From Vibrio intestinalis (GTDB lineage Bacteria > Pseudomonadota > Gammaproteobacteria > Enterobacterales > Vibrionaceae), in NCBI RefSeq assembly GCF_025195085.2, contig NZ_JANAVY020000001.1, positions 1 to 64,000 of the forward strand: a stretch of 64,000 nucleotides of DNA. Direction: 5' to 3'. Both the position numbers and the translations under genes were made by a program. The notes under the pieces were generated by a model. That model saw nothing but the letters and a program-made list of their open reading frames with translations, searched no databases and was not told the origin of the DNA. Shown here piece by piece: positions 28,088 through 38,548 of this stretch (position 1 is the first letter of the stretch; each line of letters starts with the position of its first letter).

Positions 28088-30370
28088 TTAGATCTTACAA
28101 CCGCCGCCTGCACAATCGTCATCAGCTGGTTGAACTGCGTCTTTCTGGTCGTCTTTAGCACCGTCACGAGTGTTATGGTAGTAAAGCGTTTTTACGCCGT
28201 ATTTGTATGCAGTCAGCAGATCTTGCAGCAGTTTCTTCATCGGCACTTTACCGCTCTCGAAACGAGAAGGGTCGTAGTTCGTGTTTGCCGAGATCGCTTG
28301 GTCGATAAACTTCTGAATTATACCCACAATGTGAAGGTAACCATCGTTCGAGCCGATATCCCAAAGTAACTCGTAGTTATCTTTTAGCTGAGTGAACTCA
28401 GGCACAACTTGCTTCAAGATACCATCTTTAGAGGCTTTCACTGATACGTAACCGCGTGGTGGTTCAATACCGTTAGTCGCATTTGAAATCTGTGAAGAGG
28501 TTTCAGATGGCATTAGCGCTGTCAGGGTTGAGTTACGTAGACCATGTTCCATGATCTCTTTACGTAGTTCTTCCCAGTCGTAGTGCAGTGGCTCGTCACA
28601 AACTAGATCGACATCTTTCTTGTAAGTGTCGATTGGCAAGAGGCCTTTTGCGTAGTTTGTTTCTTCAAACAGTGGACATTTGCCTTGTTCTTTCGCTAGT
28701 GCAACAGACGCTTTGAGTAGGTAGTACTGCATCGCTTCAAATGTGCGGTGTGTTAGGCCATTTGCGCTGCCGTCTGAGTATTTCACGCCGTTTTTCGCTA
28801 GGTAGTAAGCGAAGTTGATTACGCCAACACCAAGAGTACGACGGTTCATTGTCGACTTGTATGCCGCTGGTAGCGGGTAATCTTGGTAATCTAGCAGTGC
28901 GTCTAGAGCGCGAACAACTAGCTCTGACAGCTCTTCAAAATCGTCTAGCTCTTTGATTGCACCTAAGTTAAACGCTGATAGCGTACATAGCGCGATTTCA
29001 CCTGAATCGTCTTCTACGTTTGCTAGAGGTTTAGTCGGTAGTGCGATTTCCAAACACAAGTTTGACTGACGAACTGGCGCGACTTCAGAGTCGAATGGGC
29101 TGTGAGTGTTACAGTGGTCAACGTTTTGAATGTAGATACGACCTGTAGATGCACGTTCTTGCATCAATAAGGTAAACATTTCAATCGCTTTAACGGTCTC
29201 TTTCTTAATTGAAGGATCGTTTTCGTATTTCACGTATAGACGCTCGAACTCCGCTTGGTTTTCGAAGAATGCGTCGTATAGGCCAGGTACATCAGACGGT
29301 GAGAACAGTGTGATGTTACCGCCTTCAACTAAGCGTTGGTACATCAGCTTGTTCAACTGAACACCGTAGTCCATGTGACGAACACGGTTTTCTTCAACAC
29401 CACGGTTATTCTTAAGCACCATTAGTGAGCGAGCTTCGCCATGCCACATTGGGTAGAACACAGTAGCTGCGCCGCCACGAACACCACCTTGTGAACAACA
29501 TTTCACTGCTGTTTGGAAGTATTTGTAGAACGGGATACAGCCAGTGTGGAATGCTTCACCGCCACGGATTTCAGAACCAAGCGCACGGATACGACCTGCG
29601 TTGATACCAATGCCGGCACGTTGAGAAACGTAACGAACAATTGAGCTAGCCGTTGCGTTGATAGAATCTAGGCTGTCACCACACTCGATAAGTACGCATG
29701 AGCTGAACTGACGAGTAGGAGTACGTACACCAGACATAATTGGTGTAGGTAGAGAAATTTTAAATGTCGATGTCGCATCGTAGAAACGCTTAATGTAGTC
29801 AAGACGCGTTTCTTTAGGGTAGTTAGCAAACAGACATGCAGAAACCAAGATGTAAAGGAACTGAGCACTTTCGTAAATCTCACCGCTTACACGGTTTTGA
29901 ACAAAGTACTTACCTTCTAGCTGCTTAACGGCTGCATAAGAAAAATCTAGGTCACGTTTGTGATCTAGGTAAGCATCCAGTTCGTCTAGCTCAGCCTTGG
30001 TGTAATCTTCAAGAATGTGCTTGTCGTACTTGCCCATATCAACAAGACGAGAAACATGATCAAACAGCGTTGGCGGCTCATACTGACCGTACGCTTTTTT
30101 ACGCAGGTGGAATACCGCTAAACGCGCTGCTAAATATTGGTAATCAGGTGTTTCTTCAGAAATCAAATCGGCTGCAGATTTGATAATAGTTTCATGAATG
30201 TCAGACGTGGTAATGCCGTCATAGAACTGAATGTGAGCTTTTAGTTCTACTTGTGAGACAGAGACATTATCTAGGCCTTCTGCCGCCCAAGTGATTACTC
30301 GGTGCAGTTTTTCTAGATCAATGTTTTCTTTACGGCCATCACGCTTAGTGACGGTGAGTTGTTGGTTCAT
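28088..30370 (-). CDS. nrdA: Ribonucleotide reductase class Ia alpha subunit NrdA
   Basis: 760 residues. An ATP-cone (about 5-95) gives allosteric activity control. The catalytic barrel has the substrate cysteine in SSCVLIECGDSL, the radical-site region NLCLEIALPTKP, and MPSETSSQISNATNGIEPPR. The C-terminal redox pair is in CAGGGCKI. It reduces all four ribonucleoside diphosphates aerobically. It is the first gene of the nrdA-nrdB-yfaE operon, and its upstream region carries NrdR-like and DnaA sites. Confidence 0.97.
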   Translation of the reverse strand: MNQQLTVTKRDGRKENIDLEKLHRVITWAAEGLDNVSVSQVELKAHIQFYDGITTSDIHETIIKSAADLISEETPDYQYLAARLAVFHLRKKAYGQYEPPTLFDHVSRLVDMGKYDKHILEDYTKAELDELDAYLDHKRDLDFSYAAVKQLEGKYFVQNRVSGEIYESAQFLYILVSACLFANYPKETRLDYIKRFYDATSTFKISLPTPIMSGVRTPTRQFSSCVLIECGDSLDSINATASSIVRYVSQRAGIGINAGRIRALGSEIRGGEAFHTGCIPFYKYFQTAVKCCSQGGVRGGAATVFYPMWHGEARSLMVLKNNRGVEENRVRHMDYGVQLNKLMYQRLVEGGNITLFSPSDVPGLYDAFFENQAEFERLYVKYENDPSIKKETVKAIEMFTLLMQERASTGRIYIQNVDHCNTHSPFDSEVAPVRQSNLCLEIALPTKPLANVEDDSGEIALCTLSAFNLGAIKELDDFEELSELVVRALDALLDYQDYPLPAAYKSTMNRRTLGVGVINFAYYLAKNGVKYSDGSANGLTHRTFEAMQYYLLKASVALAKEQGKCPLFEETNYAKGLLPIDTYKKDVDLVCDEPLHYDWEELRKEIMEHGLRNSTLTALMPSETSSQISNATNGIEPPRGYVSVKASKDGILKQVVPEFTQLKDNYELLWDIGSNDGYLHIVGIIQKFIDQAISANTNYDPSRFESGKVPMKKLLQDLLTAYKYGVKTLYYHNTRDGAKDDQKDAVQPADDDCAGGGCKI

Positions 30371-30477
30371 TCTGCTTTATTTCCCTAACAAAACTGATGA
30401 AAGCCTTGTTTTAGTGTAATTTTTGTAAGTCTAATACTGGCTTTGTGATCAAAATCTATATTTGTATTTTAGACCAA

Positions 30478-30493
30478 ACACAAGATATAGGGG
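30478..30493. promoter_or_regulatory. NrdR box
   Basis: The 16 bases ACACAAGATATAGGGG match 13 of 16 positions of the NrdR consensus ACACWATATATWGTGT. A weaker half-like copy sits 31 bases away at 30447-30462 (8 of 16), close to the usual spacing of paired NrdR boxes. NrdR represses ribonucleotide reductase genes when dATP is high. Confidence 0.6.
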
Positions 30494-30562
30494 GTAATCT
30501 GTTTGCGGATTACAAGATAGTGCTATAACCCGTGTTTTTCAAGTTGAAGATCTTGGATGAGT

Positions 30563-30571
30563 TGTGGATAA
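30563..30571. promoter_or_regulatory. DnaA box upstream of nrdA
   Basis: TGTGGATAA is the exact reverse complement of the DnaA consensus TTATCCACA. DnaA is known to act on the nrdA promoter in E. coli; the site is about 195 bases upstream of the start codon here. Confidence 0.55.
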
Positions 30572-30773
30572 CTGACAAATTACAAAATTCCAGTAAGTGG
30601 ATACTAACTGATGAAAATAGGCGGGAGTTGGCTGTAGAAAATTACCGTTTTTAAATCGGTTTAATCTTAACCTCATTTGAAAAAAAATCTCTTGATCTTC
30701 ACGCAAAATTTCGAGCTATATTTTCATTGATTAAATTGGAATCAAACGCACGAAATTCGTGCAAAATTCGACT
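30572..30773. other. Rest of the nrdA upstream region
   Basis: AT-rich sequence between the DnaA box and the ubiG terminator. No gene or further clear motif is seen, apart from a short inverted repeat GCACGAAATTCGTGC near 30748-30762. Confidence 0.4.
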
Positions 30774-30774
30774 A

Positions 30775-30805
30775 AAAAAGGCGGCCACACTGTGATACCG
30801 CCTGT
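30775..30805 (-). terminator. Terminator of ubiG
   Basis: The stem AGGCGG with CCGCCT encloses an inner CAC/GTG pairing; on the minus strand it is followed by six or more T (A run at 30773-30779). Confidence 0.75.
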
Positions 30806-30826
30806 TTCGATTAATCTTCGACCAAG

Positions 30827-31534
30827 TTAGATTTTCTTGGTGTGAACGATGTAATTTACATCGACATTGCGACCAAGTTTATAAGTGTCAGTGAGTGGGT
30901 TATAGAGTAGGCCAGTAATGCCTTGCTCAGTAAGATCCGTTTGGTCGATCATTTTGATCATTTCAGAAGGGCGAATGAATTTCTCATGGTCATGCGTGCC
31001 TTCAGGAACGATGCGTAATAACTTCTCTGCGCCCACAATGGCAAACAGGTAAGATTTGAAGTTACGGTTGAGTGTAGAGAAGAACACATGGCCACCCGGT
31101 TTGACTAGCGCCGCACAAGATGAAATGACCGATTGCGGATCAGGTACATGTTCTAGCATCTCCATGCAAGTCACTACATCGTAAGTACCTGCGTTTTCTG
31201 CCGCGTGGTCTTCGATAGTGCTTTGAATGTAAGTAAGCTTCGTTCCGGTTTCTAGGGCATGCAGGCGAGCAACCTCTAAAGGCTCTTTACCCATATCAAG
31301 GCCAGTCACTATTGCGCCTTCTTTTGCCATGCTCTCAGCCAAAATTCCGCCACCACAGCCAACATCAAGCGCTGTTTTACCAAATAGGCCACCAACGTTA
31401 TCCATCACGTAATTGAGACGAAGTGGATTGATTTGGTGTAAAGGTTTGAATTCTCCCTCTAAATCCCACCAACGCGATGCCATGTCCTCGAATTTTTTAA
31501 TTTCATTCGGATCTACATTTTGTGTCTTAGTCAT
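30827..31534 (-). CDS. ubiG: Ubiquinone biosynthesis O-methyltransferase UbiG
   Basis: The start at 31534 ([11 protein letters not shown]) gives 235 residues, close to the E. coli length of 240; the longer frame adds 35 unrelated residues. The class I SAM-binding motif [12 protein letters not shown] (about 56-67) and the [10 protein letters not shown] start are typical. UbiG carries out both O-methylations of ubiquinone biosynthesis. It is a single gene, divergent from gyrA. Confidence 0.95.
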   Translation of the reverse strand: MTKTQNVDPNEIKKFEDMASRWWDLEGEFKPLHQINPLRLNYVMDNVGGLFGKTALDVGCGGGILAESMAKEGAIVTGLDMGKEPLEVARLHALETGTKLTYIQSTIEDHAAENAGTYDVVTCMEMLEHVPDPQSVISSCAALVKPGGHVFFSTLNRNFKSYLFAIVGAEKLLRIVPEGTHDHEKFIRPSEMIKMIDQTDLTEQGITGLLYNPLTDTYKLGRNVDVNYIVHTKKI

Positions 31535-31812
31535 GTTCCATCTATCTATTTGGCAAACTTGAAGGGCATTATAACGGTTCTTAGGCTGCTCTCCATACTC
31601 AAAGTAACTTTTCTGTAAAGCTGTTGAAAATATAACCAATAATCAGCGGCATATGCAGCGTGTGTGCAAATTCTCAGCATTTGAATCGCAACAAAGCTCA
31701 CAACCTGATAAAAGGAGAGGGAAAGTAATGCCGAAGTAACCAATAGTGTGTTATATTTTTTGGCCTTGTACGTATCGAACATACGATCAAACTATAGAGG
31801 GATAATGGCTCT

Positions 31813-34446
31813 ATGAGCGATCTAGCTAAAGAGATCACGCCCGTAAACATTGAAGATGAGCTTCGAGGTTCATACCTAGACTACGCGATGTCAGTTATCG
31901 TGGGTCGTGCTCTTCCAGATGTGCGTGATGGCCTAAAACCAGTACACCGCCGCGTTCTATTCGCGATGAATGTACTTGGTAACGATTGGAATAAACCATA
32001 TAAAAAATCTGCCCGTGTCGTGGGTGATGTAATCGGTAAATATCACCCGCACGGTGATAGTGCTGTATACGATACTATTGTACGTATGGCTCAGCCGTTC
32101 TCACTGCGTTACATGCTGGTCGATGGCCAAGGTAACTTTGGCTCGATTGATGGTGACTCCGCGGCAGCAATGCGTTACACCGAAGTACGCATGGCAAAAA
32201 TTGCCCACGAGCTGCTAGCAGACCTAGACAAAGAAACTGTTGACTACGTACCTAACTATGATGGTACGGAGCAAATTCCAGCGGTTCTACCAACGAAAAT
32301 TCCAAACCTATTGGTAAACGGTGCTTCTGGTATCGCAGTAGGTATGGCAACCAACATTCCACCACATAACCTTGGTGAAGTGATCGATGGTTGCTTGGCT
32401 TTCATCAATAATGAAGAAATCACGATTGATGAGCTAATGGACTACATTCCTGGTCCAGATTTCCCAACCGCAGCACTTATCAGTGGCCGCAAAGGCATCG
32501 TAGATGCTTATAAGACGGGTCGCGGTAAGATTTACATGCGTTCTAAAGCGGAAATCGAAGCTGACAAGAATGGTAAAGAAACCATTATTGTTACGGAAAT
32601 TCCATATCAGGTGAACAAAGCTCGTCTAATCGAGAAGATTGCTGAGCTAGTAAAAGATAAGAAAGTAGAAGGCATCAGTGCACTGCGTGACGAGTCAGAT
32701 AAAGACGGTATGCGTATTGTTATTGAATGTAAGCGTGATGCAGTGGGCGAAGTGGTTCTAAACAACCTATACGCACAAACTCAACTGCAAACGACTTTCG
32801 GTATCAACATGGTTGCGCTGAACAATGGTCAGCCTCAACTGTTCAATCTGAAAGACATGCTTAAGTGCTTCGTAGACCACCGCCGTGAGGTTGTGACTCG
32901 TCGTACTATCTTCGAACTGAAAAAAGCTCGTGACCGTGCTCATATCCTTGAAGCACTTGCACTTGCGCTTGCGAACATCGATGAAATCATTGAACTGATT
33001 CGTAATGCAGCAACACCAGCAGAAGCAAAAGCTGGCTTAGTGGCTCGTGGTTGGGATCTTGGCAATGTAGCAGCAATGCTAGAAAGTGCTGGTAATGATG
33101 CCGCTCGTCCTGATTGGCTGGAGCCTCAATACGGCATCCGTGATGGTCAATACTTCCTAACGGAAACCCAAGCACAAGCGATTCTAGACCTACGTCTACA
33201 CAAGTTGACTGGCCTAGAGCACGAGAAGATTCTAGACGAATACAAAGCACTGCTTGAAGAAATTGCAGAGCTAATGCACATCCTTGCAAGCACAGAGCGC
33301 TTGATGGAAGTGATTCGTGAAGAACTAGAAGCTGTTCGTGATGCATTTGGCGATGTTCGCCGTACTGAAATCACTGCTGCTAGCCATGACATCGACATGG
33401 AAGAGCTAATTGCACGTGAAGATGTAGTAGTGACATTGTCACACGAAGGTTACGTTAAGTACCAAATCCTAAGTGACTACGAAGCTCAGCGTCGTGGTGG
33501 TAAAGGTAAGAGTGCGACTAAGATGAAAGAAGAGGATTACATCGAGCGTCTGCTTGTTGCGAATACTCACGATAACATCTTATGTTTCTCAACTCGCGGT
33601 AAGACATACCGTCTGAAAGTGTACCAATTGCCTCTAGCAAGCCGTACTGCACGTGGTAAGCCAATCGTAAACATTCTTCCGCTAGAAGAAGGCGAGCGTA
33701 TTACAGCTATTCTACCTGTCTCTGAGTTCTCTGCAGACAAGTACATCTTCATGGCGACTGGTGACGGTACTGTGAAGAAGACATCGCTGGATCAGTTCTC
33801 AAACGTTCGTTCTAACGGCCTAATCGCGGTTAACCTACGTGATGATGATTCGCTAATCGGTGTGGATATCACTACTGGTGAAAGCGACATTATGCTGTTC
33901 TCGAAAGCGGGTAAAGTCGTTCGCTTTAGCGAAGACAAAGTACGTGCTATGGGACGTACCGCAGCAGGTGTTCGCGGTATGAAACTAGCAGATGATGACC
34001 AAGTTGTATCTCTGATTGTTCCTTCTAACGAAGGTGACGTTCTGACTGTGACGCAAAATGGTTACGGTAAGCGTACTGAACTTGCTGAGTACCCAACGAA
34101 GGGTCGTGCGACCCAAGGTGTTGTTTCTATCAAAGTTTCCGAGCGTAATGGCCCAGTAGTTGGCGCTGTTCAAGTGGAAGAAGGCGATGAAATGATGATG
34201 ATCACTGATGCCGGTACGCTAGTTCGTACACGTGTGGCTGAAGTGAGCCAAGTTGGTCGTAACACTCAAGGTGTAACACTTATCCGTACAGCAGAAGATG
34301 AGTCGGTAGTTGGTCTACAACGTATCGATGAAGTTGAAGAAGTTGAGCTTGCTGAAGGCGAAGAGGGCGAAGTAGCCCAAGCGACTGAAGGTGAGCAAAC
34401 GAGCGAAGGTGATGCACCAGCATCAGATGACGCTGCAACCGAATAA
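31813..34446 (+). CDS. gyrA: DNA gyrase subunit A
   Basis: 877 residues. The breakage-reunion domain has catalytic Tyr122 in AAMRYTEV, and the C-terminal beta-pinwheel has the GyrA box QRRGGKG near residue 560. Position 83 is Ser and position 87 is Asp (E. coli numbering coincides), the quinolone-susceptible residues. The C-terminus is an acidic tail. Gyrase introduces negative supercoils with GyrB. It is a single gene with its own terminator at 34464-34492. Confidence 0.98.
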   Translation: MSDLAKEITPVNIEDELRGSYLDYAMSVIVGRALPDVRDGLKPVHRRVLFAMNVLGNDWNKPYKKSARVVGDVIGKYHPHGDSAVYDTIVRMAQPFSLRYMLVDGQGNFGSIDGDSAAAMRYTEVRMAKIAHELLADLDKETVDYVPNYDGTEQIPAVLPTKIPNLLVNGASGIAVGMATNIPPHNLGEVIDGCLAFINNEEITIDELMDYIPGPDFPTAALISGRKGIVDAYKTGRGKIYMRSKAEIEADKNGKETIIVTEIPYQVNKARLIEKIAELVKDKKVEGISALRDESDKDGMRIVIECKRDAVGEVVLNNLYAQTQLQTTFGINMVALNNGQPQLFNLKDMLKCFVDHRREVVTRRTIFELKKARDRAHILEALALALANIDEIIELIRNAATPAEAKAGLVARGWDLGNVAAMLESAGNDAARPDWLEPQYGIRDGQYFLTETQAQAILDLRLHKLTGLEHEKILDEYKALLEEIAELMHILASTERLMEVIREELEAVRDAFGDVRRTEITAASHDIDMEELIAREDVVVTLSHEGYVKYQILSDYEAQRRGGKGKSATKMKEEDYIERLLVANTHDNILCFSTRGKTYRLKVYQLPLASRTARGKPIVNILPLEEGERITAILPVSEFSADKYIFMATGDGTVKKTSLDQFSNVRSNGLIAVNLRDDDSLIGVDITTGESDIMLFSKAGKVVRFSEDKVRAMGRTAAGVRGMKLADDDQVVSLIVPSNEGDVLTVTQNGYGKRTELAEYPTKGRATQGVVSIKVSERNGPVVGAVQVEEGDEMMMITDAGTLVRTRVAEVSQVGRNTQGVTLIRTAEDESVVGLQRIDEVEEVELAEGEEGEVAQATEGEQTSEGDAPASDDAATE

Positions 34447-34463
34447 TCTTCTAGATTAGAATG

Positions 34464-34492
34464 AAAAACCGAGCTAATGGCTCGGTTTTTTT
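34464..34492 (+). terminator. Terminator of gyrA
   Basis: A 10-bp stem, AAAAACCGAG 34464-34473 with CTCGGTTTTT 34481-34490, is followed by T. Confidence 0.9.
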
Positions 34493-34579
34493 ATGTCTGG
34501 GATAAAAGGATTGGACAAAGGCGGTGATATTTGATGAATTAGAGGTCTATTACAAAAAATTAACAAAAGGAGTTTGTTA

Positions 34580-35209
34580 ATGGGTTTTGACGTCTGGGCT
34601 TTATATTTTGTCGCTATCTTAGTACTTACTGCTTCTCCGGGGCCAAGTTCACTATTGTGTATGACCAAAGGGGTCACCAACGGTTTCAAAACGGCATTGT
34701 TCACGGCGTTGGGCAGTTTGACTGCGATTACGATCATTTTAACCTTATCATTTACTGGTTTAGGCCTTGTGATTGCCTCGTCTGAACTGCTGTTTAACAT
34801 CATTAAATACACAGGTGCAGCGTATTTAATCTATTTAGGTTTTAAGGCGTTTACGTCTAAGCAGCAAGATTACGAGATGCAGGGAGAGCAAGATAAACAG
34901 CAGTTATCGCCGTTAAAACACTATGTTTCTGGTTTTATTGTCGGCAGTAGCAATCCAAAAGCGATACTGTTTTTTACCGCACTTTTTCCTCAGTTCATCC
35001 AACCAGAGGCGGCGTTGTTCAATCAATATTTGATTTTTGCTGCCACTTTCATGGTGATGGAATTTGCTTGGTTGGCGATATACGCCTTTTTAGGTGCAAA
35101 ATCTTCAAACTGGCTGTTTGCTAAAGGGCGAGCCAAAACCTTTAATCGAGTCACGGGTGGCGTCTTTATTGGAGCAGGTACTCTACTAACTACCGCGACA
35201 AAGGCATAG
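34580..35209 (+). CDS. LysE/RhtB family amino-acid exporter
   Basis: The start at ATG 34580, 7 bases after AAAAGGAG, gives 209 residues. The LysE signature TASPGPSSLLCMTKG (about 17-31) is near the N-terminus, and NPKAILFF comes before the third hydrophobic block; about six membrane helices are expected. Members export amino acids or homoserine lactone-like compounds. The substrate is not predictable. A small membrane protein gene follows 65 bases downstream, possibly in the same transcript. Confidence 0.9.
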   Translation: MGFDVWALYFVAILVLTASPGPSSLLCMTKGVTNGFKTALFTALGSLTAITIILTLSFTGLGLVIASSELLFNIIKYTGAAYLIYLGFKAFTSKQQDYEMQGEQDKQQLSPLKHYVSGFIVGSSNPKAILFFTALFPQFIQPEAALFNQYLIFAATFMVMEFAWLAIYAFLGAKSSNWLFAKGRAKTFNRVTGGVFIGAGTLLTTATKA

Positions 35210-35274
35210 TGGGTCGCAATTTATAAATTACATCCTTGGTATATTTGTACGCTTTAATTGGTAAGGAGCGGACT

Positions 35275-35526
35275 ATGCCGGATGGAATGGGAACATCGAT
35301 GGCAATATCAAATTACCTCGGCGTGTTGCTGGTTTTGATATTGTCCTACCCAGTGGTTTTAGTAGCAGCAAACATGATCGCCTACGGGGACGTGGCTAAG
35401 CAGCGTTGGTCTCGTCGAGTTAATTGGGTTTATGCCGTGTTGGGCGCTGTGGCATTTGTTATGCATATGCAGACAGAAGTTTTTTACGGACGAGAACTGT
35501 ATGAATGGCTAGAGAGCCAAAAGTAA
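35275..35526 (+). CDS. Small two-helix membrane protein
   Basis: 83 residues from ATG 35275, preceded by AAGGAG at 7-base spacing; the longer frame from 35236 lacks a site. There are two hydrophobic helices (about 13-33 and 46-62) with a positive loop VAKQRWSRRVN between them and a polar C-terminus. I do not recognise a family. It may be cotranscribed with the LysE-type exporter upstream, since no terminator separates them. Confidence 0.65.
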   Translation: MPDGMGTSMAISNYLGVLLVLILSYPVVLVAANMIAYGDVAKQRWSRRVNWVYAVLGAVAFVMHMQTEVFYGRELYEWLESQK

Positions 35527-35691
35527 TTATTTTAATCGTCACGATTTCATAAAATCCAAGTGGTTTTGTTGTTACAAATTGCCTTGTTTTACAAGTGGTT
35601 ATATTTGCACGTTTGCGCAACAAAAGTGCGTGCAATTTCACATTTTTGCGGCTAATATTCGACCTCCCAAAAATCTGGTTAGTCACAAAAA

Positions 35692-37575
35692 ATGAACATC
35701 TCCCTAAAACAAAAACTCATAGGTGCTAGCTTATTGGCAGTTTTGCTAATGGCGGGCACACTTACTTGGCTTTCAGCTGATCAGTTATATCAACAAACGC
35801 GAAATGGTGTTTATTCACGAGCAGAAAGCTTGTCGAACACTGCTGCGATTGGTATTTCCGATTGGATTTCTATTCGACGTGATATCGCAACCGCTTTTAA
35901 CGAGCACAGCACCGAATCTGACGTAATCCCATTTTTAGTCCAAGCCCGTAACGCTGGCGGCTTTGACGATATCTTTTTAGGTACGCCACAAGGTGACATG
36001 CTGCGCTCTCATCCAGAGCGTAACCGCGCAGGTTACGACCCACGTACGCGTCCTTGGTACATCGATGCCAACAACGCGGGTCGTCAGATCATTACCACTG
36101 CTTACCAAGATGCTATTACCAATGCGCTACTTGTGACGATTGCTGAGCCAGTTCGCCATAATGGTCAAATGGTGGGTGTGGTTGGTGCTGACGTTTTGAT
36201 TGACCAACTGATTGCGGATGTAATCAGCCTAGATGCCGGTCAAAATGCTTACGCAATGCTGATTGATAAGCAAAACGGCACTTTCCTAGCGCACCCAAAC
36301 AAAGCCTTGTCACTTAAGTCGACCACTACGTTATCAAGCGATTTGACGATGAGTGCGATCAATGCAGCTGAGCAATCAGGCAGCATTGAGATTATCTTCC
36401 GTGAAGGTAAAGAGAAGCTTTACTACTTCAAGAACGTTCCAAACACCGACTGGGTATTCGCGGTTGAAATGGATCGTGAAACAGAACAAGCAGGTCATGC
36501 TCAACTTCTGTCAAACCTTCTTATTACAGCGGCCATTATTACTATCATCGTGATCATCGCGGTATCTTGGCTGGTGAGCTTCTTGTTCCGTGATTTGGTT
36601 CGCGTGTCTCAAGCTCTGAATGAAATTGCGTCAGGTGAAGCAGATCTTACTCAGCGTATTACACCTCACAGTGATGATGAAGTCGGTCGCCTAGCAATCA
36701 GCTTCAACACATTTGTTGGCAACATGCATCAAATGGTGAATAACTTAAGCAAGGTATCTGCTTCGCTCTCTGAGCAATCAAAAACGACAGCACAACAAGC
36801 AGAAGAGCGCAGTACGCGTATCCGTACCCAGCAAGATGAAATCAACATGGTCGCGACAGCGATTAATGAGATGGCAGCTGCGACTCAAGAGATTGCAGGC
36901 AACGCTGATAATACTGCACAAAGCTCATCTGAAGCGGTTGGCGCTTGTGTTCACGGTGGCTCACAAGTACATCAAACTCAATCATCAATTCAAAACCTTG
37001 CTCAAGAAGTGCAGGTAGCGACGGAGGTGATTCAAGAGCTTGAAACGCACGGTAACAGCATTAATACCATCCTATCGACGATTCAAGGCATCGCTGAGCA
37101 GACTAACTTGCTCGCACTGAACGCAGCAATTGAAGCAGCGCGTGCGGGTGAGCAAGGCCGTGGTTTTGCGGTAGTTGCTGACGAAGTTCGTGTATTGAGC
37201 CAACGCACTCATGCCTCAACGCAAGAAATTCAACAGATGATCGAAACGCTGCAAAGCACGACGGTGAAAGCTGTTGGCATCATGGGTGATAGCCGTATGC
37301 TAGCTGACACCAGTGTTGCTGATGCAGATAGCGCGTCTGCAAGCTTGACTCAAATTCAAGCAGCAGTAGAAGTGATCAGTGATATGGCGACTCAAATTGC
37401 TTCAGCAGCAGAAGAGCAGGCGTCGGTAACGTCTGAAATCACGCGTAACACAGTAGGTATTCGTGATGTATCGAATGACCTTGCTAACGAAGCGCACGAT
37501 GCAGCAGAGCAAGCCGCGCACCTATCCTCGCTTTCTCACGAACTAGAGCGCGAAATTAACCGCTTTAAGTTGTAA
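35692..37575 (+). CDS. Methyl-accepting chemotaxis protein, double-Cache sensor
   Basis: 627 residues. A membrane helix at about 9-29 is followed by a long periplasmic dCache_1 domain (about 35-270) containing the RTRPWYIDA motif and VVGADVLID, then a second helix (about 275-298), HAMP and the signalling domain with [20 protein letters not shown] and [12 protein letters not shown]. The YxxxxxRPWY-like core is typical of amino-acid-binding dCache receptors; amine binding is inferred only. No C-terminal pentapeptide for CheR binding is seen. It is a single gene. Confidence 0.93.
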   Translation: MNISLKQKLIGASLLAVLLMAGTLTWLSADQLYQQTRNGVYSRAESLSNTAAIGISDWISIRRDIATAFNEHSTESDVIPFLVQARNAGGFDDIFLGTPQGDMLRSHPERNRAGYDPRTRPWYIDANNAGRQIITTAYQDAITNALLVTIAEPVRHNGQMVGVVGADVLIDQLIADVISLDAGQNAYAMLIDKQNGTFLAHPNKALSLKSTTTLSSDLTMSAINAAEQSGSIEIIFREGKEKLYYFKNVPNTDWVFAVEMDRETEQAGHAQLLSNLLITAAIITIIVIIAVSWLVSFLFRDLVRVSQALNEIASGEADLTQRITPHSDDEVGRLAISFNTFVGNMHQMVNNLSKVSASLSEQSKTTAQQAEERSTRIRTQQDEINMVATAINEMAAATQEIAGNADNTAQSSSEAVGACVHGGSQVHQTQSSIQNLAQEVQVATEVIQELETHGNSINTILSTIQGIAEQTNLLALNAAIEAARAGEQGRGFAVVADEVRVLSQRTHASTQEIQQMIETLQSTTVKAVGIMGDSRMLADTSVADADSASASLTQIQAAVEVISDMATQIASAAEEQASVTSEITRNTVGIRDVSNDLANEAHDAAEQAAHLSSLSHELEREINRFKL

Positions 37576-37590
37576 TAGCTGAGACACTAA

Positions 37591-37624
37591 AAAGCCCCAA
37601 CGATGAAAATCGTTGGGGCTTTTT
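37591..37624. terminator. Bidirectional terminator, chemoreceptor and DUF3581 genes
   Basis: A 13-bp stem, AAAGCCCCAACGA 37591-37603 with TCGTTGGGGCTTT 37610-37622, has T on both reading directions. Confidence 0.9.
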
Positions 37625-37672
37625 GTTATTTTGAAGCGAGAGCGAAACACATTCGTTCGCTCTAACCGATTG

Positions 37673-38398
37673 TTAAGCTGCTTGAGAAAACTGCGCTAAG
37701 AAAGCCTCTTTGCACTCATTAAAGCGGTTAACCAAATCATCAATGTCATCTTGGTTATATGGCTTAAGGCCACTAGCCACCATGCGCTTAACACCTTTAC
37801 CAACCACTTCACCATCTTGGGTAAAGTCGAAGTTAAGCGTTACTAGGCCGCGTTTACCTTCAACATCGAACGTAGCGCCTGCAAACGTCACTTCAGGGGC
37901 TGTGAGGTCTAGATGGTTGAACTCAACTTCCATGCTCTCGTAGATAACAAGAGGGCGTTGGCAGTTAATCATCATCTGCTTCTCTTCCATAAGAGGAACC
38001 ATGATGTGAGGGAAGTTCATACCAGAGAACTGCACGTAGTTGGTGACAACGTGCTCAATGAATGCTGCGTCTTGGTTTACCGCACCTTCACGATTCATAT
38101 GTAGGTATTCTTTACCATTGGCATCCACAACTGCGGCTTCTTTGTCGCATTTGTTTTCAATATGCAGAGCTACACCGTCGCTAACCATTCCTGAAAAATC
38201 GAAACGCATCTTTTGACTCACGCCTTGCTTGGAAAGCAACACTGCAAATAGCAAATCTCCAGGCACGCAAAAACGTTTGTTGTCTTCGTCGTGAATAGGG
38301 TTGTAATCGCCCGCCACTTTCTTAGCAAAATGACTTGCTTGCTGACGGGTAAACTGGAACTGGTTTTCTTGTGTAGAAAAGTACGGTGTTAAAAACAT
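37673..38398 (-). CDS. DUF3581 family protein
   Basis: 241 residues, soluble. The N-terminal part FAKKVAGDYNPIHDEDNKRF resembles the substrate-binding region of MaoC-like hot-dog dehydratases (DxNPIH), and a second hot-dog half may cover about 130-215. DUF3581 is a gammaproteobacterial family of unknown function; a thioester- or acyl-binding role is an inference from the fold-like motif. It is a single gene. Confidence 0.75.
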   Translation of the reverse strand: MFLTPYFSTQENQFQFTRQQASHFAKKVAGDYNPIHDEDNKRFCVPGDLLFAVLLSKQGVSQKMRFDFSGMVSDGVALHIENKCDKEAAVVDANGKEYLHMNREGAVNQDAAFIEHVVTNYVQFSGMNFPHIMVPLMEEKQMMINCQRPLVIYESMEVEFNHLDLTAPEVTFAGATFDVEGKRGLVTLNFDFTQDGEVVGKGVKRMVASGLKPYNQDDIDDLVNRFNECKEAFLAQFSQAA

Positions 38399-38483
38399 AT
38401 CTTACGCTTAGTAGCCAAAACTGCATGCGATTATATATGAGTAACGGATTTCACTGGTCAATCCAGTCAGTAAACTTAGGTTA

Positions 38484-38511
38484 CAAAAAAGCCCAACTGA
38501 TGTGGTTGGGC
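38484..38511 (-). terminator. Terminator of the unknown lipoprotein gene
   Basis: The stem GCCCAAC 38491-38497 with GTTGGGC 38505-38511 reads on the minus strand into a run of six T. Confidence 0.8.
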
Positions 38512-38548
38512 CAGTACAGATTAAACGCGATGGCGTAGCGTCGCTTAT

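Noticed and set aside
31535..31639. 35-residue N-terminal extension of UbiG
   Set aside because: It exceeds the family length and lacks family similarity; [11 protein letters not shown] matches the expected start.
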